From: Palsa-504 sp963844625
Lineage (GTDB): Bacteria; Actinomycetota; Actinomycetes; Streptosporangiales; Streptosporangiaceae
Assembly (NCBI GenBank): GCA_963844625.1
Contig: CAWJPF010000003.1
Coordinates: 1-64,000, forward strand
Reading direction: 5' to 3'
DNA: 64,000 nt
The notes beneath the pieces were generated by a model, which had not been told where the DNA came from, did no database searches, and was given only the letters and a program-made list of their open reading frames with translations. The position numbers and the translations under genes are program-made. Positions 36,278 through 45,620 of this stretch are shown here, piece after piece (within the stretch, counting starts at the first letter, position 1; each line of letters begins with the position of its first letter).

Positions 36278-37133
36278 CGCGGGTGGCCATCTTCCAGGCG
36301 CCGATGGCCAGGGAACCGACGATCCAGGCGACGATGACGGTGACCATCGCCCAGGTGGGCATGGGCGGTATGTGCAACTCGCGTGGGCCGCCGCCTGGTC
36401 CGACCGTGCTGCCTCCGGCCAGCACTGCCGGTTTCAACTGGTCCATCGCGACGCCGAAGACGAGCCGCTCACCGTTGACGAGGTGAGGCAGTGCGTGGTC
36501 CGCAAGCGCCGGGGTGAGGATGATCTCCAGGACGATAAGCAGAACAACCGGCACGGTCCGCTGGCCCATCAGCACACCGAGGCCGAGGCCGACCATGAAG
36601 CCGATGAGCAGGTAGAGCTCTAGCCAGAGCCCTGCGCCAGCAAGTGCGCCGGCCGATGGGGCAAGTACGTCGGGAGCGTGCGGATTATCGAGGAATCCGG
36701 TCACCAGGGCGGCCACGGTGAAGCCGACAGCGGCGAGCGAGAGCAGAATGGTGAGTCCGGCGGGAATGCGGGCCAGGTAGAGAGCGAGCCTCGATCGGCC
36801 CGTGATCACGAGGTGCCGGAACATACCGTCCGTCAGGTCGTCGGTACCGGCTGTGGCGCCGAGCACGACCGCCACGATGAATCCGAATTCGGCCATCAAC
36901 GTGCCGGCTGTAGCGAAGGCGCTCGGGGTGCCGGCCGGTCCGTAGTGGGCCGGATCGCTGAGGTGGTAGATCGCCCTGAGGCCGTAGAAGAGGACGGGCA
37001 GCCCCACGGTGAAGAGCATGGTGAGGGCCATCAGGACGCGCCGTTTGCGTAGGTCCAGGAGCTTGGCGCGGATCAGCGGCACGGGCGCCAGCCATGAGGA
37101 CCGTCGGGTTGCGGCGAGGCTGAGCTGGGTCAC
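36270..37133 (-). CDS. ABC-2 type transporter permease
   Basis: A 287-residue inner-membrane protein with about six hydrophobic segments (LMALTMLFTVGLPVLFYGL, FGFIVAVVLGATAG, AGLTILLSLAAVGFTVAAL, LYLLIGFMVGLGLGVLMG and others) and the ABC-2 feature GTDDLTDGMFRHLVITGRSR. It would export a drug or lipid with an ATPase. GTG 37131-37133 overlaps the TGA of an ATPase gene of which only the last 20 codons remain, so this permease has lost its partner here. Confidence 0.85.
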   Translation of the reverse strand: MTQLSLAATRRSSWLAPVPLIRAKLLDLRKRRVLMALTMLFTVGLPVLFYGLRAIYHLSDPAHYGPAGTPSAFATAGTLMAEFGFIVAVVLGATAGTDDLTDGMFRHLVITGRSRLALYLARIPAGLTILLSLAAVGFTVAALVTGFLDNPHAPDVLAPSAGALAGAGLWLELYLLIGFMVGLGLGVLMGQRTVPVVLLIVLEIILTPALADHALPHLVNGERLVFGVAMDQLKPAVLAGGSTVGPGGGPRELHIPPMPTWAMVTVIVAWIVGSLAIGAWKMATRDA

Positions 37134-37190
37134 TGTTCCTCCCCAAGGCGGCTCGTCACGGACAGGAACCAGTCCTCCAAACTGGCCGAT
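37130..37190 (-). pseudogene. last codons of an ABC transporter ATPase
   Basis: SLEDWFLSVTSRLGEEQ followed by TGA is the usual C-terminal end of DrrA-like ATPases and overlaps the permease GTG. Upstream of about 37190 the sequence belongs to a different, oppositely oriented gene. Confidence 0.6.
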
Positions 37191-37838
37191 ATCGAAATCC
37201 TGGCCTGCTACCGGGCCTTGGTAGCGGCGCTGCGCGGCGAGGCCCCGCCGCCGAGGCGGCCTTGGCCGGGCTGGGCGGCCTGCGGGCCAGCGAAGACCCC
37301 CCGGACCAGGCGTTCATCGCGGTCGCCGAGGCGTTCACCGCCGCTGCGCTCGGCCAGCCCGCCGCCGCGCTCGCGCCACGCCCGCACCGCCCTGGATCAC
37401 GCCGGTGTCCTGGGGATCAGCCATGAGTGCCTGCGGTGGCCCTGGCCGCTGGCCGCCCGCGCCGCATACGACCTGGCCGACACCGCCACCGAAACCGGGC
37501 TGCTGGCCCTGCTCGACGGCTACCGGCCCGGGCGGCTCGCCCCGATGCAGCGGGCCGAACGCGACCTGGCCCGCGCCCGCCTGGCCGCCGCCGGCGCCGA
37601 CCCGGACGCCGACCCGGCGTTCGCCGCCGCGATCGACGGGTTGCGTCAGCACTCCACCCCCTACCACCTGGCCCACGGGCTGCTCGACCACGCCGCCCAC
37701 CTGGCCGCCCGCGGCGACACCGAGGCCGCGGCGGCCGCGGCCGGCGAGGCCGCCTGCATCGCTTCCCGGCTGGGCTGCCAGCCGCTAATCGACCGCGCGG
37801 ACACCACCCCGGCCAGGCCACGCACCACGGCCTCGTGA
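37185..37838 (+). pseudogene. C-terminal part of a large ATPase/TPR (cyclase- or LuxR-type) regulator, frameshifted
   Basis: The plus strand reads LADIEILACYRALVAALRGE, then in other frames LAGLGGLRASEDPPDQAFIA, HARTALDHAGVLGISHECLR, and finally RPGRLAPMQRAERDLARARL and YHLAHGLLDHAAHLAARGDT to CIASRLGCQPLIDRADT. Ala-rich helical repeats ending like this form the C-terminus of actinobacterial multi-domain regulators with an AAA-type ATPase. The N-terminal domains are missing and at least two shifts are present. Confidence 0.55.
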
Positions 37839-38228
37839 AGACGGCACCGGCCAGCCCAGGGCATCTGCCAGCCGCGCCCTCCCCCGCCGGCCGTCGGCAC
37901 GGCCGGGCGTTCAGGAGCACTGCCTCCTCACCGGCAACTCGCTACCGGGCATGCTGGTCCCCGCGGCCACGCTGATCATCCGGTCTGGAGCGCTACCGCA
38001 GTACAAGTCCCTGTCCGCTAAACCACGCATATCGGCTACTTGCGCGGGCGCGCGAAGACTCAAGTTGCTATCCGTGACGGGATTCCCGTCAGCCTCCGTC
38101 CTCGGCTGGCAGGGCTCGCGGCTGCCGACTGACCACGTGGCATGGTCAAGGTCCTGCCGTGCCCGCGGCGCTCGACGACCTCGTCGGCGGCACGTGAGTG
38201 TGCTCGGCGCCGTGATAGACAGACCTAC

Positions 38229-38681
38229 ATGGCAAGGATGCTGGTGTCCGCTGAGCATAAGGTGGACGCGCCTGCGGATGAGGTCTACCGCTATGTCGCG
38301 GACATGCGCGAGCACCATCCGCATTTCCTGCCTCCGGCGTTTTCCGACTTCCGGGTGGAATCCGGTGGCGTGGGTGCCGGCACGATCACGCGATTCAAGA
38401 TGACGGCAGGCGGGCGGACCCGCGAGTACCGGATGAAGGTCGCGGAGCCCGAACCGGGCCGGATACTCACCGAGTCCGACACCGACTCGAGCGCGGTCAC
38501 CACGTTCACGGTCTCCCCGCAGGGCGGCGCGTCGCTCGTGCAGATCTCCACCACCTGGGATGGCGCAGGCGGGATCGGCGGCCTGTTTGAGCGCATGTTC
38601 GCGCCGAGAGTGTTGCGCGCCATCTATGCGGACGAACTTGAGCGACTCGAGGAATACGCGCGCGAACATCGCCCAACATGA
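38229..38681 (+). CDS. SRPBCC family protein (polyketide cyclase/START-like)
   Basis: A 150-residue protein with the SRPBCC pattern: SAEHKVDAPADEVYRYVADM, FRVESGGVGAGTITRFKM, ILTESDTDSSAVTTFTVSP, STTWDGAGGIGGLFERMFAP and the long C-terminal helix YADELERLEEYA. The family binds hydrophobic ligands; the partner is unknown. ATG 38229 is the first Met before the first strand. It stands alone between remnants. Confidence 0.88.
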   Translation: MARMLVSAEHKVDAPADEVYRYVADMREHHPHFLPPAFSDFRVESGGVGAGTITRFKMTAGGRTREYRMKVAEPEPGRILTESDTDSSAVTTFTVSPQGGASLVQISTTWDGAGGIGGLFERMFAPRVLRAIYADELERLEEYAREHRPT

Positions 38682-39571
38682 GTCGAGATCACCTTGTCGG
38701 CGGCAGATCCGGATGTTCGCCGGAAGCGCGTCGATGCATAAACATACGGGTGGCCGACTGGGTGACAGCAACTGCCGCACGGCATAATGACCCTTGACAA
38801 CGCGCACAGCCCCGTCGTTATCTAAAGTCCTCTTTGGGGTATCTCCGATGTAGCTTTACGGACCTTTTGAGCTGCGTCGTGGACGCGTTATCTTAAGTGG
38901 TGTCTACGACGCACCGGAAGCGATGTCATCCACGTGACCTGCGTCTATCCCCTTGTCGCTGCGCTTTTGAGTTCTAAGCCGCGCCCAGAACCTCACGTCA
39001 GCGACATGTCTCACACGCAAAAAAACCCTCACGATCAGGGCTTATACAAATGGACTTAAGATAACCGCCGTTCGGCGTGGCTTCAGACCGTCGGACGCAC
39101 GGCATCTGGTGTAGCTACGCGTTCTGTTCGCACCGCCGATCAACGGCGCCACTGGATACGGCGCCAGCCGCGGCGACGAGCGTAATGGGGACGAGCAATC
39201 TGGGACACGTGCTGGACCACTGATCGCGTTCTAACCGTGGTTTCAGTCACTTTGCGAGCTGCCGATCAGCGAGTCCGGGACGTTTGTCAAGTGACGCAGT
39301 TGAGAAGGACGTTCTTCGGAACGACGAAGGCGCTTGACCCAAGGGCGATCTTTCACCTGCTCGAAGAACCAGTCCCGGCGCTTGCCGACCCATTTCCCGA
39401 AGTTGACCCCTGCCAGGTGCCTACCGTCTCCATCTACCGTCGGACGGCTTGACCATCTGGTACACGGTCACGGAAAGTGAGGAAGGGCCGCTCCCTGGCC
39501 GCCGACGCCGCCAGCGCGCCCCGGCCGCCTGCGAGCTGATCGCCTCGCGGCTGGCGTAGGTCCGCGACCGG
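38682..39571. other. gene-free stretch with inverted-repeat element
   Basis: No credible gene. Contains the 249-bp inverted-repeat unit (38817-39065). The sequence from 39070 to 39571 shows nothing that I recognise. Confidence 0.5.
38817..39065. mobile_element. MITE-like unit bounded by GTTATCTWAAGTCC inverted repeats
   Basis: GTTATCTAAAGTCC at 38817-38830 and the reverse complement of GTTATCTTAAGTCC at 39052-39065 match at 13 of 14 positions. A third copy, GTTATCTTAAGT, lies inside at 38887-38898. The unit is less G+C-rich than its surroundings and has no ORF. No clear target duplication. Confidence 0.45.
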
Positions 39572-41725
39572 TTAGTCCCGCATGGCCGCCACGATGTTCT
39601 CCTCAGTGAACGGCAGCGTGCGCACCCGCACCTCGAGTGCGTTGCAGAGGGCGTTGCCGATGGCCGCCGCCGTCGGACCCTGCGTCGTCTCCCCGACGCC
39701 GAGAGCCGGGTTTCCGTTCCCAGGCAGCAGCTCCACGTCAACCGCCGGCACCTCGGAGAACCGCAGAATGGGATATGTCTCCCAGGTATCGCTGGTCACG
39801 CCGTACCGGTCGAAGCGTACCTGTTCCTTTAGCGCCCAGCTGGTGGCCTGGACCGCGCCGCCCTCGACCTGGTTCGCGGCACCGTCCGGGTTGATCACCA
39901 GGCCGGCGTCGACCGCGATGGTCAGCCGCCGGACCCGGACCTCGCTGACCGCCTCCACGTCGGCGACCACGGCGCAGTATGCGCTGGTGTTCTTGTAGCG
40001 GGCGAAGCCGATACCGTGCCCAGCGGATTCGGCCGGTGACCAGTTATCCCATCCGGAGCGCCGGGCCGCCGACTCGATCACGGCCCGCGCACGCGGGTCG
40101 CTCAGGCAGGCGAGCCGGTATTCGACCGGGTCCCGGCCGGCGGCGAGAGCGAGCTCGTCCATGAACGACTCGGCCGCGAACACGTTGAGGAACGCACCGA
40201 GCGAGCGCAGGGCGGACGTGCGCAGTGGCATGTCGAGCAGCCGGTGGTTGACTGCCCGGTAGGCCGGAAAGTCGTACTCAGGCACGGAATTGCGGCCGGC
40301 GCCGCCGCCGCGCGCCATCGGCGGTTCCGCGGCGGCTTCGATCTCTTCGCCGCCGGCGCGGTGACTGTTCGCGAGCAGCGCGACCGACCGGGTCGAGCCG
40401 GGCCTGGTCGAGTGCCCGTTCCCCCATATCTCGTGCCGCCAGGACAGGACGTTCCCGGCCGCGTCGACGTCGGCGGCGACGCGCACCATGGCCGCCGCGC
40501 CGAACGGCGCCCAGGTCAGTTCGTCGGCCCGGCTCCAGACCACCTGGACGGGCCGGCCCGGCACGGCCATGGCGAGCAGGGCGGCGTCCATGGCGGCGTC
40601 GTCGGCGCCGTTGTGACCGTAGCAGCCGGCCCCCTCCACATGCGTTACCGTGACGTCGTCGTCGGCGAGGCCAAGCGCGCGGGCGAGTTCGGCCCGCAGC
40701 AGGTAGATGCCCTGGGTGTGCGACCACACCTGGAGCCGGCTGCCCGCCTGGCCGTCCTCCCCGCCACCGAACAGGGCAGTGGCACTCGACGGCCCCATCG
40801 ACGCGTGCGCCAGGTACGGGCGGTGGTAAGTGGCCTCGAACGACGCCGCGACCTCCTGCCTGGCCGGGCGGGCGCCACGTTCGGCGAGCACGGTTGTCTC
40901 GGCCGCAGCCGAGCGCAGGAAGGCCGGCAGGCCGCCAGGGTCCGGCAGGGTCGGGTGCCGCGCCCAGGTGGCGTCGGCGCGCAGCCGGTCGGCGGCGCCC
41001 AGCGCGATCTCCTCGCGCTCGGCGACCACGCCGAGGAAGCTGCCGTCCCGCACCACCGTGAGCACTCCCGGCAGTGCGAGCGCCGCCGTCGTATCAAGGG
41101 CGGTGAGCGTCCCGCCGCGAGACGGGGGACGGACGATCCGGCCGTAGCACAGGCCGTCAGGCGACAGGTCGTGCACGAAGCGGGGCCGGCCGGTGAGCTT
41201 GTCAGGCAGGTCAAGCCGGGGCACACTCGTGCCGACGACGTGGTAGGCGGAGGCGGGCTTGGGCTGGTGCTCGCCGCTGGCGGCCCGGTCGAGCAGCACA
41301 TCGTCGGCGAGTTCCCAGTAGCTGGTGGACCGGCCGTCCGGTGCCAGGATCTGGCCGTCGGCCACGGTCAGCTTGCTCTCCGGCACGCCCAGCCGGGCCG
41401 CGGCGACTCCCAAGTAGAGCACCCTGGCCTCCGCGCACACCAGGCGGATGGCAGAGCCCGAGTGCTGGATGGACAAGCTGCCCGCGGTATAGCCCTCATC
41501 GGGGCTGGCACCGGTGGCCGCGGGGATCATCCGCACCCGGGCGACGCCGATGTCCAGTTCCTCGGCGGCCACCTGGGACAGCGCGGTGAGTACGCCCTGC
41601 CCGAGTTCCACCTTTCCCGGCCGTACCTCAACAACACCCGAGCGCAGCACGCGGAGCCAGTCACCGAGGCGGGGGTTCACCGCCACCGAGGCCGGCAGCG
41701 CGACGGCCGGCGTCGCCGGGTTCAC
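39572..41725 (-). CDS. molybdenum hydroxylase large subunit (IorB / xanthine dehydrogenase family)
   Basis: A 717-residue molybdopterin-binding subunit. Visible elements are VELGQGVLTALSQVAAEELD, KLTGRPRFVHDLSPDGLCYG, HASMGPSSATALF, EGAGCYGHNGADDAA, and the C-terminal cofactor motif GVGETTQGPTAAAIGNA, which includes the catalytic Glu. Together with the small 2Fe-2S subunit it forms a two-component dehydrogenase such as isoquinoline 1-oxidoreductase, hydroxylating heterocycles or aldehydes. No FAD-subunit gene is nearby. GTG 41725 overlaps the TGA of the small-subunit gene. Confidence 0.88.
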   Translation of the reverse strand: MNPATPAVALPASVAVNPRLGDWLRVLRSGVVEVRPGKVELGQGVLTALSQVAAEELDIGVARVRMIPAATGASPDEGYTAGSLSIQHSGSAIRLVCAEARVLYLGVAAARLGVPESKLTVADGQILAPDGRSTSYWELADDVLLDRAASGEHQPKPASAYHVVGTSVPRLDLPDKLTGRPRFVHDLSPDGLCYGRIVRPPSRGGTLTALDTTAALALPGVLTVVRDGSFLGVVAEREEIALGAADRLRADATWARHPTLPDPGGLPAFLRSAAAETTVLAERGARPARQEVAASFEATYHRPYLAHASMGPSSATALFGGGEDGQAGSRLQVWSHTQGIYLLRAELARALGLADDDVTVTHVEGAGCYGHNGADDAAMDAALLAMAVPGRPVQVVWSRADELTWAPFGAAAMVRVAADVDAAGNVLSWRHEIWGNGHSTRPGSTRSVALLANSHRAGGEEIEAAAEPPMARGGGAGRNSVPEYDFPAYRAVNHRLLDMPLRTSALRSLGAFLNVFAAESFMDELALAAGRDPVEYRLACLSDPRARAVIESAARRSGWDNWSPAESAGHGIGFARYKNTSAYCAVVADVEAVSEVRVRRLTIAVDAGLVINPDGAANQVEGGAVQATSWALKEQVRFDRYGVTSDTWETYPILRFSEVPAVDVELLPGNGNPALGVGETTQGPTAAAIGNALCNALEVRVRTLPFTEENIVAAMRD

Positions 41726-42219
41726 GCCGCGTCCCCCCGAAGTTCGGCCGCAGCCGCGAGCACGGCGCGGACGATGCGGTTGTGCGCGCCGCACCGGCAC
41801 AGGTTGCGGTCCAGGGCGGCGCGCACCTCCGCATCGGACGGATCGTCGCTGCGCCTGAGCAGTTCCACCGCCGCGATAGTCACACCGGACATGCAGTAGC
41901 CGCACTGGGCGGCCTGCCCCGCGATGAGCGCCTCGGTTACCGGATGCGGCCGGTCCGCGGGGCCAAGACCCTCGACCGTGATGATTTCCTTGTCCAGCAC
42001 AGACCACAGCGGCGTGTCACACGAGTAGGCCGTACGCCCGTCAACCAGCACCATGCACGCCCCGCACAGGCCGATGCCGCAGCCGAACCGGGTCCCCTTC
42101 AGGCCGAGGTGGTTCCGCAGGACGTACAGCAGCGCAGTGTCTTGTTCGGCGCGCACTTCCCGCCGTTGCCCGTTTACGAGGACCACAGTCGGCGAAGCGG
42201 TCCGCCGGTCGTTCGTCAT
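41722..42219 (-). CDS. 2Fe-2S subunit of a molybdenum hydroxylase (IorA/CoxS-like)
   Basis: A 165-residue protein with both cluster motifs: the plant-type ferredoxin cluster GCGIGLCGACMVLVDG with a further Cys in YSCDTP, and the C-terminal cluster QCGYCMSGVTIAAV with NLCRCGAH. It passes electrons from the Mo site to an external acceptor. ATG 42219 is preferred to the upstream start, which has no conserved sequence. Coupled to the large subunit by a 4-bp overlap. Confidence 0.93.
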   Translation of the reverse strand: MTNDRRTASPTVVLVNGQRREVRAEQDTALLYVLRNHLGLKGTRFGCGIGLCGACMVLVDGRTAYSCDTPLWSVLDKEIITVEGLGPADRPHPVTEALIAGQAAQCGYCMSGVTIAAVELLRRSDDPSDAEVRAALDRNLCRCGAHNRIVRAVLAAAAELRGDAA

Positions 42220-42316
42220 CACCCACAGGCTATCCGAACGCGGCGGGCTTACTCCGGCCGCCGGGAGCGCTGGCGTCTGGGCACAGGCCGGCCGCACTAG
42301 CCGTGCCGGCTAGAGC

Positions 42317-42605
42317 CTAGAGCCAGCTTTGGTAGAGATGCTTAAGCGCTTCCCGGTGCCGAGCGCCCGCCGTTGGGTCGTAGGTATCGTTGTCCGGCAC
42401 CGCGAACCCGTGGTGGGCGGGGTAGAACTCGACGGTGTGGTCAACCCGGCGGCGGTAAGAGCGCTGTCGAGCAGCTCGGCCTGCTCGGGGTGAACGAGCG
42501 GTCCTCCACGGCGCCGGCCGCGCCGATCCCCATGACATCGAATGGGCATTCCAGGCGCACACTCTTCATCTCCTCCAGCGGCGGCCGATCACTACGTCCC
42601 TCATT
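42317..42605 (-). pseudogene. C-terminal part of a dienelactone hydrolase, two frameshifts
   Basis: Reading through two shifts gives LEEMKSVRLECPFDVMGIGA, EDRSFTPEQAELLDSALTAAG, then VDHTVEFYPAHHGFAVPDND (catalytic-His region) and HREALKHLYQSWL. Each shift is mended by one extra C/G in a short run (about 42494 and 42443). The N-terminal part with the nucleophile Cys is gone. Confidence 0.7.
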
Positions 42606-42723
42606 TGCCGGGAGTTACCGGATGCAGCACTGAACATTGATGACCAACGCGAGGCCACCAGCAGCAACGACCATCACCGCTCGGCGATCGACCATCGGAT
42701 GATCCAATCCACCGCCATCACCG

Positions 42724-42775
42724 TCAAGTGCAAACTCCGTGGTCAGAACAATCGGGATCATGTACGTAACGTCAG
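42724..42775 (-). pseudogene. decayed copy of the small Cys/His ORF
   Basis: The minus strand reads RYVHDPDCSDHGVCT and stops, closely matching YVHDRHCPDHGVF in the ORF at 15135-15323. It is preceded by a stop two codons upstream, so it is only a remnant. No integrase sequence was recognised beside this copy. Confidence 0.5.
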
Positions 42776-42817
42776 GAAAGCCATTGAGCAACCTCCCAGG
42801 CACCAGATGTGACCTCG

Positions 42818-43573
42818 TTAGCCGAGACGTTCCGCCGTCGCGAAACTCAACGCTCGCGTGGCGACCCAGAAGCTGAGGGCAGCTATCGGAACCTCGACGA
42901 AAGCCAGCGCGATCCCCTCGAATCGCCCCGCCGCATTCGACGAGATGACGTTGATCCACGCGTCGCATAGCAGCAGCGTGCCCGTGACCGTGGCCAGAAC
43001 GACCGCGGTCGCCGATCGGCGATGGAGAGCGCGTCCGGTGTACGCCATGGCGAGAAGTTCGAACACGTCAAGGCCCGTCCAGTGTAGTCGAAGGTGCCGA
43101 GCGATCTGGACCGTCGGCTCGACGGCCAGCACGAGAACCAGAGATGGCACCAGGGCGAGCGCGGCTATCGCTAGGGCCGGCGGCAGCCAGCGGGCATGCG
43201 GCCCGGCCCGCGAGAGCCCTGTTCCGGCCCGCGAGAGCGCTGTTCCTGTGAGGGCGGCGAGTTCAGTCCTGATCGTGATCACGCACAGCACCACGATGGC
43301 AGTCACCACGGCCAGGAACGTCGGGATCGACCCGGCCCACGTCGACGCCCCGGCCTGGGTCAGAATGCGGAACCAGGCCGAGATAAAGGTCACCGTGGCC
43401 GCGAACGAAGCCGCCATGGCCGATAGCCAGGAATCCCGCGAGTACAGCCACGCCGTAACCAGTAGTCCGAGCATCATGGCCAGGATGAGGCCAACGGTCA
43501 GGATATGGAGCTGGTGGGTGGGGGCTCGTTTAACTTGCGAGAGGAAGCGGCGGGGTTTCCATGCGCGGCTCAC
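42818..43573 (-). CDS. integral membrane protein of unknown function
   Basis: A 251-residue protein with about seven hydrophobic segments, including ILTVGLILAMMLGLLVTAWL, IPTFLAVVTAIVVLCVITI, ALAIAALALVPSLVLVLAV and ATAVVLATVTGTLLLCDAWI. The conserved-looking part LDVFELLAMAYTGRALHRRS and CDAWINVISS is shared by a group of uncharacterised actinobacterial membrane proteins. Neighbours on both sides are remnants. The start is not certain; the basic N-terminus (RAWKPRRFLSQVKR) is followed directly by the first helix. Confidence 0.65.
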   Translation of the reverse strand: MSRAWKPRRFLSQVKRAPTHQLHILTVGLILAMMLGLLVTAWLYSRDSWLSAMAASFAATVTFISAWFRILTQAGASTWAGSIPTFLAVVTAIVVLCVITIRTELAALTGTALSRAGTGLSRAGPHARWLPPALAIAALALVPSLVLVLAVEPTVQIARHLRLHWTGLDVFELLAMAYTGRALHRRSATAVVLATVTGTLLLCDAWINVISSNAAGRFEGIALAFVEVPIAALSFWVATRALSFATAERLG

Positions 43574-43725
43574 CCGGCACCTGGCCGTGACGGCGTCGGC
43601 GGTGCACTACTACTTTCCCGGCCCCCAGGCTCTGCTCGATGCCCTGATCGTGGACGGGTTCAGCTCCATGGCCGGGGCCCTGTGTACTGCCTGCGTGGGG
43701 CGGGGGCCCGGGCCTGCCGGGCGAG
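43545..43725 (+). pseudogene. fragment of a TetR-type regulator
   Basis: RLTRHLAVTASAVHYYFPGP followed by QALLDALIVDGFSSMAGAL is the second half of a TetR HTH plus the next helix. The first helix and the ligand domain are absent. It overlaps the start of the membrane-protein gene on the other strand. Confidence 0.55.
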
Positions 43726-44531
43726 CACTGGCTCGCCGTATGCCGGATAACAGCTCTGCGGCTATGTTAGGCGAATAGACCTGACGGCTGACGCTAGATA
43801 CGGCCCAGGTGACGGTACCGTCCTGCAGGAACTTGAGGCGCTCCAAGGATTGGGGCTGGTTGTCCGAGACGACAGCCGATCCGGCGTCGGCGGCAGGTGG
43901 AGGGTGACTGCCAACGCTCGACCGTACATCCAATAGCTGCAGGCACAGAGGATGAAGCGTAGATGTTCAGAAGCCGAGGGTGGATGGGAATCGGCTAATC
44001 CCTCTGCCTCTGTTGTCGGATCGCTAACTCCGTGCACTAGCCGCCTGCCAGAGGTAAAGGCTTTGGCGGCACGCTGCGAGCTGGCCACGCGGCTGAACGC
44101 GGCCGGGCTGACCACGGGCGCAGACCAAACCCCGTCAGCGGCACCGAAGCGGCCAGGAATGTCGATACCTGCTGGCACTCACACCATCAGCGCCACCCTG
44201 TGGCCAGCGCCGATCGCAAGAAATCAAGTCCAGACTCAACTGCAGGAGGGACGGTATGAAATCACCGTCCCGGTCCGCGCCGACCGGTGATCATGTTGTT
44301 GATCGTTGGTTTTCGCCGGTTGGCTCCGGCACCCCGAGAGGCTGCGACCTGCCACTTGCGATGCCCGTATGGAGCGGGACACACTGGCATTTGGCGCGAA
44401 CGCGGGCCTGGTAGGGCCGCGTACCTGGATGGGCTGACGGCCGGCGGCGAGGGCGAGGGCGGGGGTGGAGCGGGCGGTCACCATCGATCGCACGTTTGGC
44501 CGCGCGGCTGAGCAGGAGAGGAAGGCCACCG
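43726..44531. other. gene-poor stretch
   Basis: Several short open frames on both strands, none with recognisable domains. The last 100 bp form the upstream region of the acetamidase/formamidase gene. Confidence 0.4.
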
Positions 44532-45536
44532 ATGGAGGTTGTCGAGTTCCACCCGGACCGCAAACAGTACGCGTTCACGTTCGGCGGGGTCGCACCCGTC
44601 CGAAAGGTGATGCCGGGAACGGTGCTGCGGCTATGGACGGAGGACGCGTTCTGCGGCAACATCCGGAACACCACGGACATGCCGAGCTCGGCGCTGACCA
44701 TGCCGTTCGTCAACCCGCAGACCGGCCCGTTTTATGTTGAAGGCGCGAAGCCCGGCGACACCCTGGCGCTGCATTTCGTGGACCTCAGCCCGGCGCGCAG
44801 CTTCGGCGCATCGTGCACGATCCCGCTCTTCGGCGGGCTGACAAGCACCGATCGCACGGCAACACTGCAGGACCCGCTGCCGGAACGGACCTGGATCTAC
44901 GAGGTGGACCGCGAGCGGTGGACCATCTCGTTCCAGGCTCAGGCCAGCGATCTTCGGCTGGAGCTGCCGATGGATCCCATGCTGGGCACGGTCGGCGTGG
45001 CACCGGCGGCAGGTGAAGTACGCTCCTCGCTGGTGCCAGACATGTTCGGCGGGAACATGGACAGTCCGGAAATGCGCGCCGGCGCGACGTGCTATTTGGG
45101 GGTCAATGTAGACGGGGCGCTCTTCTCGGTGGGCGACGGGCACTATCGGCAAGGCGAAGGCGAGGCATGCGGCACTGCGGTAGAAGGCGCAATGGACGTT
45201 ACGCTCGTCGTGGACTTGATAAAGGGCGGCGCGCCCGCCTGGCCGCGAATCGAGACCGACAGCCACCTTGCGGTTGTGGGGTCGAGCCGTCCACTTGAGG
45301 ACGCCTGGCGGGTTAGCCAGGTCGGCATGGTGATGTGGCTCGGCGAGCTGTACGGGCTGGACAAGCTGGACGCCTACCAGCTGCTGTCGCAGACCAGCGA
45401 AGCCCCGCTGGCCAACGTCGTAGACGCCAATTACAGCGCCGTCACAAAGGTGGCGAAGGCCTTTCTTCCCCGGGCTGACGCCTATCGCGGCATGCACCGG
45501 CAGATGCGTGAGGTGGCTGCGGCAATCAGCAGATGA
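44532..45536 (+). CDS. acetamidase/formamidase family protein
   Basis: A 334-residue member of the FmdA/AmdA family (PF03069): PGTVLRLWTEDAFCGNI, GAKPGDTLALHFVDLSP, the core DMFGGNMDSPEMRAGATCYL and VDGALFSVGDGHYRQGEGEA with the conserved GDGH motif, ending in the YQLLSQTSEAPLANVVD segment. These enzymes hydrolyse formamide, acetamide or related amides to ammonia and the acid. ATG 44532 follows AGGAGAGG. An SDR gene starts 85 bp downstream on the same strand, likely in the same transcript. A second, distinct family member is at 62707-63630. Confidence 0.92.
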   Translation: MEVVEFHPDRKQYAFTFGGVAPVRKVMPGTVLRLWTEDAFCGNIRNTTDMPSSALTMPFVNPQTGPFYVEGAKPGDTLALHFVDLSPARSFGASCTIPLFGGLTSTDRTATLQDPLPERTWIYEVDRERWTISFQAQASDLRLELPMDPMLGTVGVAPAAGEVRSSLVPDMFGGNMDSPEMRAGATCYLGVNVDGALFSVGDGHYRQGEGEACGTAVEGAMDVTLVVDLIKGGAPAWPRIETDSHLAVVGSSRPLEDAWRVSQVGMVMWLGELYGLDKLDAYQLLSQTSEAPLANVVDANYSAVTKVAKAFLPRADAYRGMHRQMREVAAAISR

Positions 45537-45620
45537 GGCGCTGCCGGATAGCGGAAGCGTTAGCAAGTACACCGCACGTCGCGGCGAGGCGATGTGCGGC
45601 GCCAACCGAGGAGGCGGAGG

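Noticed and set aside
40244..41899. Long plus-strand frame of 551 codons
   Set aside because: It is the antisense shadow of the molybdenum hydroxylase large subunit, whose motifs are clear on the minus strand.
43762..44178. Minus-strand 138-codon frame
   Set aside because: No recognisable motif, overlapping plus-strand frame, codon usage does not favour it.
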